DNA from: Massilia sp. NR 4-1
GTDB taxonomy: Bacteria; Pseudomonadota; Gammaproteobacteria; Burkholderiales; Burkholderiaceae_D
NCBI RefSeq assembly: GCF_001191005.1
Contig: NZ_CP012201.1
Location: 5,270,001-5,334,000 of the forward strand
DNA: 64,000 nt
Reading direction: 5' to 3'
The notes beneath the pieces were generated by a model. That model was not told the DNA's origin. It saw only the letters and a program-made list of their open reading frames with translations, and did no database searches. Shown in pieces: positions 48,834-57,164 of the stretch. Both the position numbers and the translations under genes were made by a program. Each line of letters opens with the position of its first letter. Position 1 is the stretch's first letter.

Positions 48834-50795
48834 ATGAATAATAAGAAGATCCGGGAAATCATCCTCGGCAAGCCGCTGGACCCGCTGAAGAGCGAAACGC
48901 GCCACTCGATGGCGCTGGTAGCCTTCCTGGCCTGGGTCGGCCTGGGCGCGGACGGCCTGTCCTCCTCGGCCTACGGCCCGGAGGAAACCTTCAAGGCGCT
49001 GGGCGCGCACACCCATCTCGGCCTGTATATGGCGATCGCCACCGCGCTCACGGTGTTCATCATCGCGCTGGCCTATAACCAGGTGATCGAACTGTTCCCG
49101 ACCGGCGGCGGCGGCTACCGCGTGGCGAGCAAGCTGGTGGGGCCATATATGGGCCTGATCTCCGGCTGCGCCCTGATCCTCGACTATGTGCTGACCATCG
49201 CCATCTCGATCGCCTCCGGCGTCGACGCGCTGGCCTCCTTCCTGCCGCTCGGCTTCCAGCCTTATAAGCTTTGGGCCGAGGCCTTCTTCATCGCGGTGCT
49301 GATCGTGATGAATCTGCGCGGCCTGAAGGAGGCGATCCAGATCCTGCTGCCCATCTTCCTCGGCTTTGTCGCCACCCACCTGATCCTGATCGTCTACGGC
49401 ATCACGGCGCACGCCTCCTATCTGCCCGACCTGATGCCCAGCACCATCGATGAAACGGTGAACCTGGCCGGCAGCATCGGCTGGGCCGGGGTGGCGGGCA
49501 TGCTGCTGCTGGCCTACTCCCAGGGCGGCGGCACGTATACCGGGCTGGAAGCGGTGTCGAACAACGTCAACCTGCTGGCCGAGCCGCGCGTGCGTACCGG
49601 CAAAGTGACCATGATCTATATGGCCCTGTCGCTGGCGGTGACGGCGGGCGGCATCATCCTGCTGTACCTGCTGTGGGATGCGCGGCCGATGCCGGGCGAG
49701 ACGCTGAACGCCTCCACCTTCAAGTCCATCATCGCCAGCATGAATCTGGGCGGCCCCTTCATCAACCAGGTGGTGCTGGTGGTGGTGCTGGCCTTCGAGG
49801 CCGGCCTGCTGTTCGTGGCGGCCAATACCGGCTTCCTGGGCGGCCCCTCGGTGCTGTCGAATATGGCGGCCGACTCCTGGGTGCCGCACAAATTCCGCTA
49901 CCTCTCCACCCGCCTGGTGACGCAGAACGGCATCCTGGTCATGGGCCTGGCGGCGCTGGCCATCCTGTTCTGGACCGGCGGCAGCGTGACGCTGCTGGTG
50001 GTGCTGTATTCGATCTCGGTCTTCCTGACCTTCGCCATCTCCCTGTTCGGCCTGTGCCTGTACTGGGCGCGCAACCGCAAGCGCGACACCCCGTGGCTGC
50101 GCCGCCTGCTGCTCTCGCTGCTGGGCTTCGTGATCTGCGCCGGCATTCTCGCCATCCTGCTGGTGGAGCGCTTCGCCGAAGGCGGCTGGGCCACGGTGGT
50201 GATCATCGGCGCGATTGCCGCGCTGTGCATCGTGATCCGCCGCCACTACCGCGAAACCAAGCGCGCCATCCATTCCGTGGACGAGGTGTTCGCCACCCAG
50301 CCTTTCGGCCCGAACCGCGAAGCGGTGGAGCCGGACTCGGACAACCAGACTGCCGTCTTCATCGTCGGCACCTCGCGCGGCGGCGGCCTGCATGCGCTGC
50401 TGTGGGTGCAGCGCATGTTCCCGGCCCACTTCAAGAACTTCCTGTTCGTGAACGCGCGCACCGTCGATTCGCACGCCTATGGCGGCATCGGCGCCATGGA
50501 CCAGATGCGCGAGGAGGCGGCCGAAACGCTGGAATACTTCGTCGATTTCTGCCACAGCCACAGCATGGCCGCTTCCTCCTATCTGGGCTTCGGCACCGAT
50601 GCGGTGGACGAGGTGACGCGCCTGTGCGAACAGATCAGCGAGGAATTCCCCAACGCGATCTTCTTCACCAGCAAACTGATTTTTGCCAAGGACAACTGGC
50701 TCACGCGCCTGCTGCACAACCAGGCCGCGCTGGCCGTGCAGCGCCGCCTGCACCTGGAAGGTTTGCAGATGGTGATCCTGCCGATGAAGGTCTGA
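48834..50795 (+). CDS. APC-superfamily permease, KimA-like (putative potassium transporter)
   Basis: The 653-residue protein has about 12 membrane helices and 'VGLGADGLSSSAYGPEETFKALG' at the start, a motif of the KimA/YdaO group. A C-terminal cytosolic USP-like domain contains 'FIVGTSRGGGLHALLWVQRMFP'. In Bacillus KimA is a K+/H+ symporter controlled by c-di-AMP. No c-di-AMP riboswitch is visible in the 183 bp before the gene. Amino acid transport remains an alternative. Confidence 0.83.
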   Translation: MNNKKIREIILGKPLDPLKSETRHSMALVAFLAWVGLGADGLSSSAYGPEETFKALGAHTHLGLYMAIATALTVFIIALAYNQVIELFPTGGGGYRVASKLVGPYMGLISGCALILDYVLTIAISIASGVDALASFLPLGFQPYKLWAEAFFIAVLIVMNLRGLKEAIQILLPIFLGFVATHLILIVYGITAHASYLPDLMPSTIDETVNLAGSIGWAGVAGMLLLAYSQGGGTYTGLEAVSNNVNLLAEPRVRTGKVTMIYMALSLAVTAGGIILLYLLWDARPMPGETLNASTFKSIIASMNLGGPFINQVVLVVVLAFEAGLLFVAANTGFLGGPSVLSNMAADSWVPHKFRYLSTRLVTQNGILVMGLAALAILFWTGGSVTLLVVLYSISVFLTFAISLFGLCLYWARNRKRDTPWLRRLLLSLLGFVICAGILAILLVERFAEGGWATVVIIGAIAALCIVIRRHYRETKRAIHSVDEVFATQPFGPNREAVEPDSDNQTAVFIVGTSRGGGLHALLWVQRMFPAHFKNFLFVNARTVDSHAYGGIGAMDQMREEAAETLEYFVDFCHSHSMAASSYLGFGTDAVDEVTRLCEQISEEFPNAIFFTSKLIFAKDNWLTRLLHNQAALAVQRRLHLEGLQMVILPMKV

Positions 50796-50936
50796 AAGTC
50801 AACCAAGAAATGGCTATGCCCGCCGCTGAAAGGATTGAAAACTTTAGCGGCGCCGCCGCCTGTACAAGGCTGGGGCCGGCGGCTAGTATGAAGGAGTCAC
50901 TTTTGTTGAGTGACCAACTCTGAGCAGGAGGTCATC

Positions 50937-51368
50937 ATGGATCTTTCCATGCCTCGGGGCTGGGCCACCGCCGCACTGGCCTGCCTTGTCACATCCGCAT
51001 TTGCACAGCAAGCCCCGGTCGCCGACCGGCCTGAACGCACGCAGGATACCGTGCAGGTGTCGGCCCGGGCCATTGCGGCCTACCGCCTGGCGCCGCAGGA
51101 GTTCTATAACTACGAACAGCGCTACCTGCTGGAAAACGGCATGGTGCTCAGCTTCCACGAGAAGCGGCGGCACTACTATGTCCAATATAAGGATGAAAAA
51201 CCGCTGGAAATCTTCCCGCTGGCCGAAGGCGTCTTCATGACCGCCGCCGGCAGCCGTATGGAATTCAAGGAAGAAGGCGATATGATCGCCATCAGCCATC
51301 TTGAGCTGCTGCCGTACGCCGGCGGCCCCGCCATCGATCCTGCCCGCGTCTACGTCGCGCGCAGATAA
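50937..51368 (+). CDS. Small exported protein, paralogue of the next gene
   Basis: The 143-residue protein begins with a signal peptide (to about 'SAFAQQ'). A beta-rich region follows: 'EFYNYEQRYLLENGMVLSF', 'HYYVQYKDEKPLEIFPLAEGVFMTA', 'RMEFKEEGDMIAISHLELLPYAG'. The same pattern, with about 30% identity by eye, is seen in the protein encoded 200 bp downstream. A strong GCAGGAGG site precedes the ATG. Function unknown; periplasmic location inferred. Confidence 0.78.
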   Translation: MDLSMPRGWATAALACLVTSAFAQQAPVADRPERTQDTVQVSARAIAAYRLAPQEFYNYEQRYLLENGMVLSFHEKRRHYYVQYKDEKPLEIFPLAEGVFMTAAGSRMEFKEEGDMIAISHLELLPYAGGPAIDPARVYVARR

Positions 51369-51568
51369 AGCAGCAGATCCGCCCCCCCTGAAGTGCAGGC
51401 AGCATGGCGCCGCTTATCGGCGCGCCATGCGCTTCGTCGTCCCCATACGGCGGTTCGTCGCCTGCGCCGTGCGTTGCGCGTGGCCGCTTGCTACCTTGGA
51501 TGTGTCCCCGCATATTCCAATACAGGGCGGCGACGATCCGGTAAACCACACCCCAGGGAGCAAAAAAC

Positions 51569-51970
51569 ATGAAAGCCTCGATCCTCAGCGCGCTGCTTGC
51601 GATCGCGCTTGCCGCCTCAGGCGCCGCCTATGCCGCGCCGCAAACTGAACCGAACAGCGGTGTGGTGCGCATCGGCGCCCAATCCAGCTACCGTCATTCC
51701 AGCAGCGAATTCGCCAGCTACGAACATACCTATCGTCTCAGCAATGGCCAGGTCGTGAAATTCACCCAGTTCGGCAGCCATTTCTATGCCACGGTCAAAG
51801 GCGAGCCACGCTACAGGATCTTCGGCCAGTCACAAGGCGTGTTCCTGAGCGATAGCGGCGCCCTCATCGAATTCCGCGAGGGCGGGGAAACGCTGGCCAT
51901 CAGCAATTTCGAGCGCATCTCCCCGCTGGCGCAAACCGGCCGGAACCTCACGGTGTTCGCCAGCCGCTGA
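51569..51970 (+). CDS. Small exported protein, paralogue of the preceding gene
   Basis: The 133-residue protein has a signal peptide ending 'GAAYAAPQ' and shares 'SSEFASYEHTYRLSNGQVVKF', 'HFYATVKGEPRYRIFGQSQGVFLSD' and 'ALIEFREGGETLAISNFERIS' with its upstream neighbour. Both end with 'VFASR/VYVARR'. The pair looks like a tandem duplication that has diverged. Function unknown. The 200-bp gap between them contains an imperfect hairpin near 51409-51430 that may end the first transcript. Confidence 0.76.
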   Translation: MKASILSALLAIALAASGAAYAAPQTEPNSGVVRIGAQSSYRHSSSEFASYEHTYRLSNGQVVKFTQFGSHFYATVKGEPRYRIFGQSQGVFLSDSGALIEFREGGETLAISNFERISPLAQTGRNLTVFASR

Positions 51971-52014
51971 GCTGTGGGCCAGGCCCGTTGCGCCGGGCCT
52001 GGCCGCGCGCCGCC

Positions 52015-53028
52015 TCAATCCAGGCGGATCACCACTTTGCCGAACACCGCGCTGCTCTGATAGCGTTCGAAGGCGCGCTGGAATTCGGCCAGCGGGAAAA
52101 CCTCGCCGACGATCGGCTTGAGCTGGTGCTGGTCGATGGCGCGCAGCATGTCTTCATACATATCGCGGCTGCCGGTCAGCACGCCGCGGATGCGCGCATT
52201 CTTGAACAGCAGCGGCAGCGTGAAATCGGCCGCGTCGCCCATGCCGGCCAGCAGGCCGACAAAGCCGATATAGCCGCCCAGACGCAGCGCGGAGAGCGAG
52301 GCCTGCATGCCGCTCAGGCCCGTCACCTCGATCACCATATCGACACCGCGGCCGGCGGTGGCAGCCAGGATTTCGCCGGCCAAGTCAGTGCTGGTCTTAT
52401 AGTTCAGCACCACGTCGGCGCCCAGTTCCAGCAGGCGCGCGCGGCGTTCTTCCTTGCCGGTGGTGATGATGACGCGCGCGCCGAACAGCTTGGCCAGCTG
52501 CAGCGCCGCCAGCGAGACGCCGCCCGTCCCTTGCAGCAGCACGGTGCGGCCCGGGCCGGCGCCGCCCTCGGTCAGCGCATTCCAGGCGGTCAGCGCGGCG
52601 ATCGGCAGGGTCGCCGCTTCTTCATAGCTCAGGTGGGCGGGAAAGGCGACCAGGGCCTGCTCCGGCAGCACCGCGTACTCCTGCAGCATGCCGTCCAGCG
52701 GGCCGCCGTTCTGCGCGGCCTGGCGTTCCGGGGTCAGATCGCCGGAAATGAAATCGCGCGTCATCATGCTGGTCACGCGGTCGCCCACCTTGAAGCGGGT
52801 CACGCCGGCGCCGACCGCCACCACCTCGCCGGCGCCGTCGGACACCGGCACCAGGGGCAGCGCTTCGGCCGGAATGCCGTACATGCCATTGGCCACCATA
52901 TGGTCGCGGTAGTTGAGCGAGACGGCGTGTACGCGCACCTTCACCTCATGCGGACCGACGGCCGGTTCGGCGCGCTCGGCCAGCACCAGGCCATCCTTGG
53001 TAAAGCTGCGCAATTCGACTGCTTTCAT
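52015..53028 (-). CDS. Zinc-type alcohol dehydrogenase-like NADPH:quinone oxidoreductase
   Basis: The true start is the ATG at 53028 with GGAGA before it; the frame extends upstream through the LysR gene without support. The 337-residue MDR protein has 'LVPVSDGAGEVVAVGAGVTRFKVGDRV', 'GPGRTVLLQGTGGVSLAALQLAKLFGARVIITTG' and 'VIEVTG'. The catalytic Zn cysteine is missing, so it is a quinone reductase-like form. It diverges from a LysR gene, its probable regulator. Confidence 0.88.
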   Translation of the reverse strand: MKAVELRSFTKDGLVLAERAEPAVGPHEVKVRVHAVSLNYRDHMVANGMYGIPAEALPLVPVSDGAGEVVAVGAGVTRFKVGDRVTSMMTRDFISGDLTPERQAAQNGGPLDGMLQEYAVLPEQALVAFPAHLSYEEAATLPIAALTAWNALTEGGAGPGRTVLLQGTGGVSLAALQLAKLFGARVIITTGKEERRARLLELGADVVLNYKTSTDLAGEILAATAGRGVDMVIEVTGLSGMQASLSALRLGGYIGFVGLLAGMGDAADFTLPLLFKNARIRGVLTGSRDMYEDMLRAIDQHQLKPIVGEVFPLAEFQRAFERYQSSAVFGKVVIRLD

Positions 53029-53074
53029 GTTTTCTCCGAAAGTGAATGGTGAGGCCTCCAATGTACAATCGGAC

Positions 53075-53098
53075 ATTACGCTCGGTAAAGCGGGTAAT
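53075..53098. promoter_or_regulatory. Possible LysR binding site
   Basis: ATTAC (53075-53079) and GTAAT (53094-53098) form an inverted repeat with N14 between the divergent oxidoreductase and lysR starts. It is short and only partly like a T-N11-A box, so this is a weak call. Confidence 0.35.
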
Positions 53099-53128
53099 AT
53101 GCAATTCACTCTTGCAAGGAACGCTGGA

Positions 53129-54043
53129 ATGAAAACGGAAGACCGTTTTGCTGAAGTCTCGGCCTTTGTCGCCACGGTCAGGCACCAGAGCTTTGCGCTG
53201 GCGGCGCAGGCCATGACCCTGTCCTCGTCGGCGGTGAGCCGGCGCGTGTCGGCGCTGGAGGCGCGCCTGGGTGTGCGCCTGCTGACGCGTACCACGCGCA
53301 GCCTGCGCCTGACCGAGGCGGGCGAGCGTTACTACGCCGATTGCCGCCGCCTGCTGGCGGAGATGGAGGCGGCCGACCAGTCGCTGCGCGACGCGGCCGG
53401 CGCGGTGAGCGGCCGCCTCAAGCTGGCGCTGCCGGTCAGCTACGGCCACCTGCATGTGCTGCCCACGCTGCCGGGCTTCATGCAGCAGTATCCCGAGGTG
53501 GAGCTCGATGTCTCGCTGTCCGACCGCTATGTGAATATCGTGGAGGAGAATGTGGACCTGGCGGTGCGCATCGGCAAGCTGGTCGATTCCAGCCTGGTGG
53601 CCAAGCGCCTGCGCTCCGATGTGCGGCGCATCTGCGCCACGCCGGCCTATCTGGCCGAACACGGCACGCCGGCCACCCCGGCCGAACTGGCGCAGCACCG
53701 CGTGCTGCAATTCTCGCTGACGCCGTTCGGCGACGTGTGGCAGTTGACGCGGCGCGGCAAGACGGAATCGGTGAAGGTCAGGCCGCGCCTATGGGCCGAC
53801 AGCGCGCAGCTGACCCATGCCGCCGTGCTGGCGGGCCAGGGGATCGCCATCGTGCCGGCCTTCCTGGCGGCGGCCGATATCGCCGAGGGGCGTTTGCAGG
53901 TGATCCTGCCGGAATGGAAATTCGCCCAGACCGGCATCTGGGCCGTGTATCCCGGCGGACGCCACCTGCCGCTGAAGGTGAGGAAGCTGATCGCCTATCT
54001 GGAGCAGCACCTGCCGGTGTGCCCCTACGATCTGGGCGACTGA
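53129..54043 (+). CDS. LysR-family transcriptional regulator
   Basis: The 304-residue protein has the LysR HTH: 'FVATVRHQSFALAAQAMTLSSSAVSRRVSALEARLGVRLLTRTTRSLRLTEAG'. The periplasmic-binding-like effector domain includes 'LPVSYGHLHVLPTLPGFMQQYPEVELDVSLSDRYVNIVEENVDLAVRIG'. The ATG at 53129 gives the usual length; an ATG at 53099 would add ten residues. It diverges from the quinone oxidoreductase and is expected to control it. Confidence 0.93.
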   Translation: MKTEDRFAEVSAFVATVRHQSFALAAQAMTLSSSAVSRRVSALEARLGVRLLTRTTRSLRLTEAGERYYADCRRLLAEMEAADQSLRDAAGAVSGRLKLALPVSYGHLHVLPTLPGFMQQYPEVELDVSLSDRYVNIVEENVDLAVRIGKLVDSSLVAKRLRSDVRRICATPAYLAEHGTPATPAELAQHRVLQFSLTPFGDVWQLTRRGKTESVKVRPRLWADSAQLTHAAVLAGQGIAIVPAFLAAADIAEGRLQVILPEWKFAQTGIWAVYPGGRHLPLKVRKLIAYLEQHLPVCPYDLGD

Positions 54044-54055
54044 GCGCCGCGGCCT

Positions 54056-55999
54056 TTAGGCGGCTTGCGCCAGCGGTACGGGCTGCGGCGGCAGCGGCTG
54101 CAGGGCCGCGAGGTCGAGGCGCTCTTCCAGCAGCGCGAAGACGGCGTCCTTGGACAGCACATAGCGCTCCAGCAGCACATCCTTGATCGAGTCCATGACG
54201 GCGCGGTAATCGCCGATCGCCTGCAAGGTGTGGCTGTACAGCTCATCGGCCTTGGCTTCCACCTGGCCCAGCGTGTGCTCGGCCCCGCTCTCGCTCTTGA
54301 ACTGGCTGTAATCGAGCTTGGAGCGCGAATACATGGAAAGGCGGTTGACCATGGTGTCCAGCATCGAGGTCGCTTTCTGGATATCGTTCTGGCTGCCGAC
54401 CGAGATGCCGCGCGCGCCGTAGAACAGCTCTTCGGCCGCCACGCCGCCGTACAGCTGCATCACGTCGCGCTCCATTTCCTCCAGCGTGCGCAGCGACATA
54501 TCGTCGCCGGCCGAGAGCACATAGCCCAGCGCATTGAGCTTGGACACCGACTCCGTGCTGATCTTCAGCAGATGCGATTTTTCCTTCACCTCGGCCAGGC
54601 TCAGGCCCGCGCGCAGATAGGGGTCGATCTGCATGAAGAAGTGGCCCAGCTCGTGCAAGGCGATGCGCTCGCGCTGGCGCGTCTTTTCCGCCGTGGTGGC
54701 GCGGTCGGTCAGGCCGATGGTGGCGCGCTCGAAGGCGCGGAACAGCAGCTCGGTATTGATCACGGCCTTTTCCTGGATCGAGAGCATGGAGGCGCGCTCC
54801 ACCACCGTTTCCAGCAGGGCGGGACTGAGATTGTTGGTGATCTCGGCCACCTGGTTCAGGTCCAGGTCGTTCCAGTCGACGCAGCCTTCCTCCTTGCGTT
54901 GCAGGAAGGAGCGCAGCAGCTCCTGGCGCTCGGTCTTGTTGGGCAGGCGGAAATTGATCTTCACCGAGAAGCGGCGCAGCATGGCTTCGTCCATCTGCGT
55001 CGAGGCGTCGTCGAAGTTGGAGGCCACCACCCAGATCACGCCCTTGCCTTCCTCGCTTTTCACGCCGTCCAGCAGGCCAAGCAGGGTGTTGGCGGTATCG
55101 TCTTCCCATTTCTTTTCGCCGCGGCCGCGCGGCATGAATAGGGCCTGGGCCTCGTCCAGGAAGATGATGCAGTTGCCGCGCGCGCAGGCCTTGCGGTACA
55201 GCGCGTTCAGCGCCTTCGAGCCGCCGCCGATATAGCCCGATTCCAGCGCCGAGCCGGAAGCCTGGATCAGCGGGTAGTTGAGGCGCTTGGCCAGATAGCC
55301 GGCCAGCTTGGTCTTGCCGGTGCCGGCGGGACCGGTCAGCATCACGTTGAAAGGCTTGTCGATATTGTGCGATTTGTAGACGGCGCGGTTGCGTATCATG
55401 TCTTCCAGGTGCAGCACTTCCTGCTTGATATCGTCCATGCCGATCAGGTCGTCCATGCTGCCTTTCAGCTTGTCGGGCGAGATCACGCTGGCCGACTGGC
55501 CCATGCCGGGCAGGCCAGCTTTGAGCAGGAACAGCACCACGGCCAGCACGAAGATATCGAAGGCGTGGCGGCGCAGGAATTCGCCGCCGCCGGCCAGGGC
55601 GCCGCCCTCGTCCTGCAGCACGGCCTTGTGCGAGGCCAGATACTCGTCCTTGGCGATGGCATACGGCAGGCCGTTGCGCAGCAGGACTTCGCGTTCCAGG
55701 CTCAGATGCGAGGTGCTGGGCACTTTCACCACATGCAGGGTGGCTTCGTTCTTGAGTTTGTAGATATAGCGCGGCGCTTCCGACAGCGGGCGCGCGATCA
55801 GCAGGTAGTCGAGCTTCTCGCGCTGGGCCACCAGGGCGGTGATTTCGGAGATGTCCTGCGAGCGCAGCACGGGGCTGCTGTCCTGCACGGCCTCGCGGCC
55901 GAGGGCGGCCCAGGCCACCAGGGCGCTGGTGAGCAGCAGCAGGGCGACGCGCACCCAGGTATTTTTAAGCGCCAGCTGAAGTTTGTAGAAGTTAAACAT
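54056..55999 (-). CDS. FtsH-like membrane AAA protease with divergent motifs
   Basis: The 647-residue protein has two membrane helices (about 16-33 and 147-163) around a periplasmic domain. An AAA module (Walker A 'GPAGTGKT' at 223-230, Walker B 'IIFLDEAQ' at 278-285) and an M41 peptidase domain follow. The zinc motif is HELGH (449-453), where FtsH has HEAGH. The Glu and Asp in 'GGVAAEELFYGARG' and 'SQNDIQKAT' match FtsH. The pore loop reads 'ESGYIGGGSKAL' and the second-region-of-homology arginines differ from FtsH. It is probably an active second FtsH-like protease; the substrate is unknown. Confidence 0.85.
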   Translation of the reverse strand: MFNFYKLQLALKNTWVRVALLLLTSALVAWAALGREAVQDSSPVLRSQDISEITALVAQREKLDYLLIARPLSEAPRYIYKLKNEATLHVVKVPSTSHLSLEREVLLRNGLPYAIAKDEYLASHKAVLQDEGGALAGGGEFLRRHAFDIFVLAVVLFLLKAGLPGMGQSASVISPDKLKGSMDDLIGMDDIKQEVLHLEDMIRNRAVYKSHNIDKPFNVMLTGPAGTGKTKLAGYLAKRLNYPLIQASGSALESGYIGGGSKALNALYRKACARGNCIIFLDEAQALFMPRGRGEKKWEDDTANTLLGLLDGVKSEEGKGVIWVVASNFDDASTQMDEAMLRRFSVKINFRLPNKTERQELLRSFLQRKEEGCVDWNDLDLNQVAEITNNLSPALLETVVERASMLSIQEKAVINTELLFRAFERATIGLTDRATTAEKTRQRERIALHELGHFFMQIDPYLRAGLSLAEVKEKSHLLKISTESVSKLNALGYVLSAGDDMSLRTLEEMERDVMQLYGGVAAEELFYGARGISVGSQNDIQKATSMLDTMVNRLSMYSRSKLDYSQFKSESGAEHTLGQVEAKADELYSHTLQAIGDYRAVMDSIKDVLLERYVLSKDAVFALLEERLDLAALQPLPPQPVPLAQAA

Positions 56000-56239
56000 G
56001 GACGTTCGGGCAATCAGGGAGTAACGAAATGCGCGGCGGCGGGGCGCAGGCGGATTGTCGTCGTGACGCTGTGCATGAACGCTGCTTGGGATGCAGCTTT
56101 TACTTTCAGACTTGGAAATATGCTGAGCGGCTACGCGGTGTATGGTGGGAATATAGCTCGCTTGCGCGGCTTTGTGTTTGGCTGCCGCAAGAAAAAATTT
56201 TTCGGCGCAACATCAATAGACAGCCTGTTAACATAAGGC

Positions 56240-57133
56240 TTAGTTGGGCGTTGTCCATTTTTCATACTTGCGGTCCAGGCGCTGGAAACTGCCGTCCTGG
56301 CGCATCTCGTCCAGGCTGGAATTCATGCGTTCGATCAAGCGGTCGGGCACCGAAGGATTGCAAGCCAGATAAACTTTCACGCGATGAAAAACCAGCAGGG
56401 GCACGATCTTGCCCGTGAGTTTTTGCTGGGCCAGCAACTGGCTGCCGGTGCGCATGCCGACCGCCCACAGGTCGATGCGCTTGAGCAGCAGCTTTTGCGG
56501 GTTGAGCGCGTCGCTGGCGACCGGCTCGACGCGGAAGCCGCGCGCCTGCAGATATTCTTCGCGCGCGTCGCCGTTATAGGTGCCGATGCGCAGGCCGCGC
56601 GCGTCGTCCAGGCTGCGCAGGCGCAGGCGCGCATCGGCGCGGCCCATCAGCACCCATTCCGAGACGTCGGTCGGTCCCACCCATTTGAACAGGGCGTCGC
56701 GCTCGGGCGTGCGCGCGGTCGAATACACGCAGGTGTGCGGCGCATGCTGGGCCAGGGTGTAGGCGCGCTTCCACGGCAGCAGGTCGAAGCTGTGCGGGAT
56801 GTCGCTGCGCTCCAGCATTTCGCGCAGCTTGTCGGTTTCGCGGCCGCCGACGCGGCCCTCGACCAGCATGCTGGCCGGCGGCGAATGTTCGGTGGTCAGA
56901 TGCAGTTCGAGCACGGCGGCGCTGCGGCTGGCCGGCAGCGGGCTATTGCGGAAATCGGCCAGGGTCTCGGTATGCAGGCTGGCCGGCGAAGCGGCCGCTG
57001 CCAGCACCGGCGCGGCCAGCAGCAGGAAGGCCAGGCCCCGGCGCCGGCGCGCGCGCCTGGCGGCTGGCCGGCTTGTGCCATCCGCGTCCGGCCGCGATGC
57101 GCCGTGCAGGGGGATTGGGGCCAGGGCATCCAT
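56240..57133 (-). CDS. Periplasmic solute-binding protein (amino acid ABC type)
   Basis: Start at the ATG at 57133; the upstream frame is not supported. The 297-residue protein has a cleavable signal after an Arg-rich N-terminal stretch ('RRARRRRGLAFLLLAAPVLAAAAS'). The family 3 fold follows: 'LPWKRAYTLAQHAPHTCVYSTARTPERDALFKWVGP', 'LRIGTYNGDAREEYLQARGF'. No permease or ATPase is adjacent, so the partner transporter is elsewhere. It starts 31 bp after the upstream ArnT-like gene. Confidence 0.8.
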   Translation of the reverse strand: MDALAPIPLHGASRPDADGTSRPAARRARRRRGLAFLLLAAPVLAAAASPASLHTETLADFRNSPLPASRSAAVLELHLTTEHSPPASMLVEGRVGGRETDKLREMLERSDIPHSFDLLPWKRAYTLAQHAPHTCVYSTARTPERDALFKWVGPTDVSEWVLMGRADARLRLRSLDDARGLRIGTYNGDAREEYLQARGFRVEPVASDALNPQKLLLKRIDLWAVGMRTGSQLLAQQKLTGKIVPLLVFHRVKVYLACNPSVPDRLIERMNSSLDEMRQDGSFQRLDRKYEKWTTPN

Positions 57134-57164
57134 GGCGGGCGCAGGGCGGGGCTGAGGGACTGGT

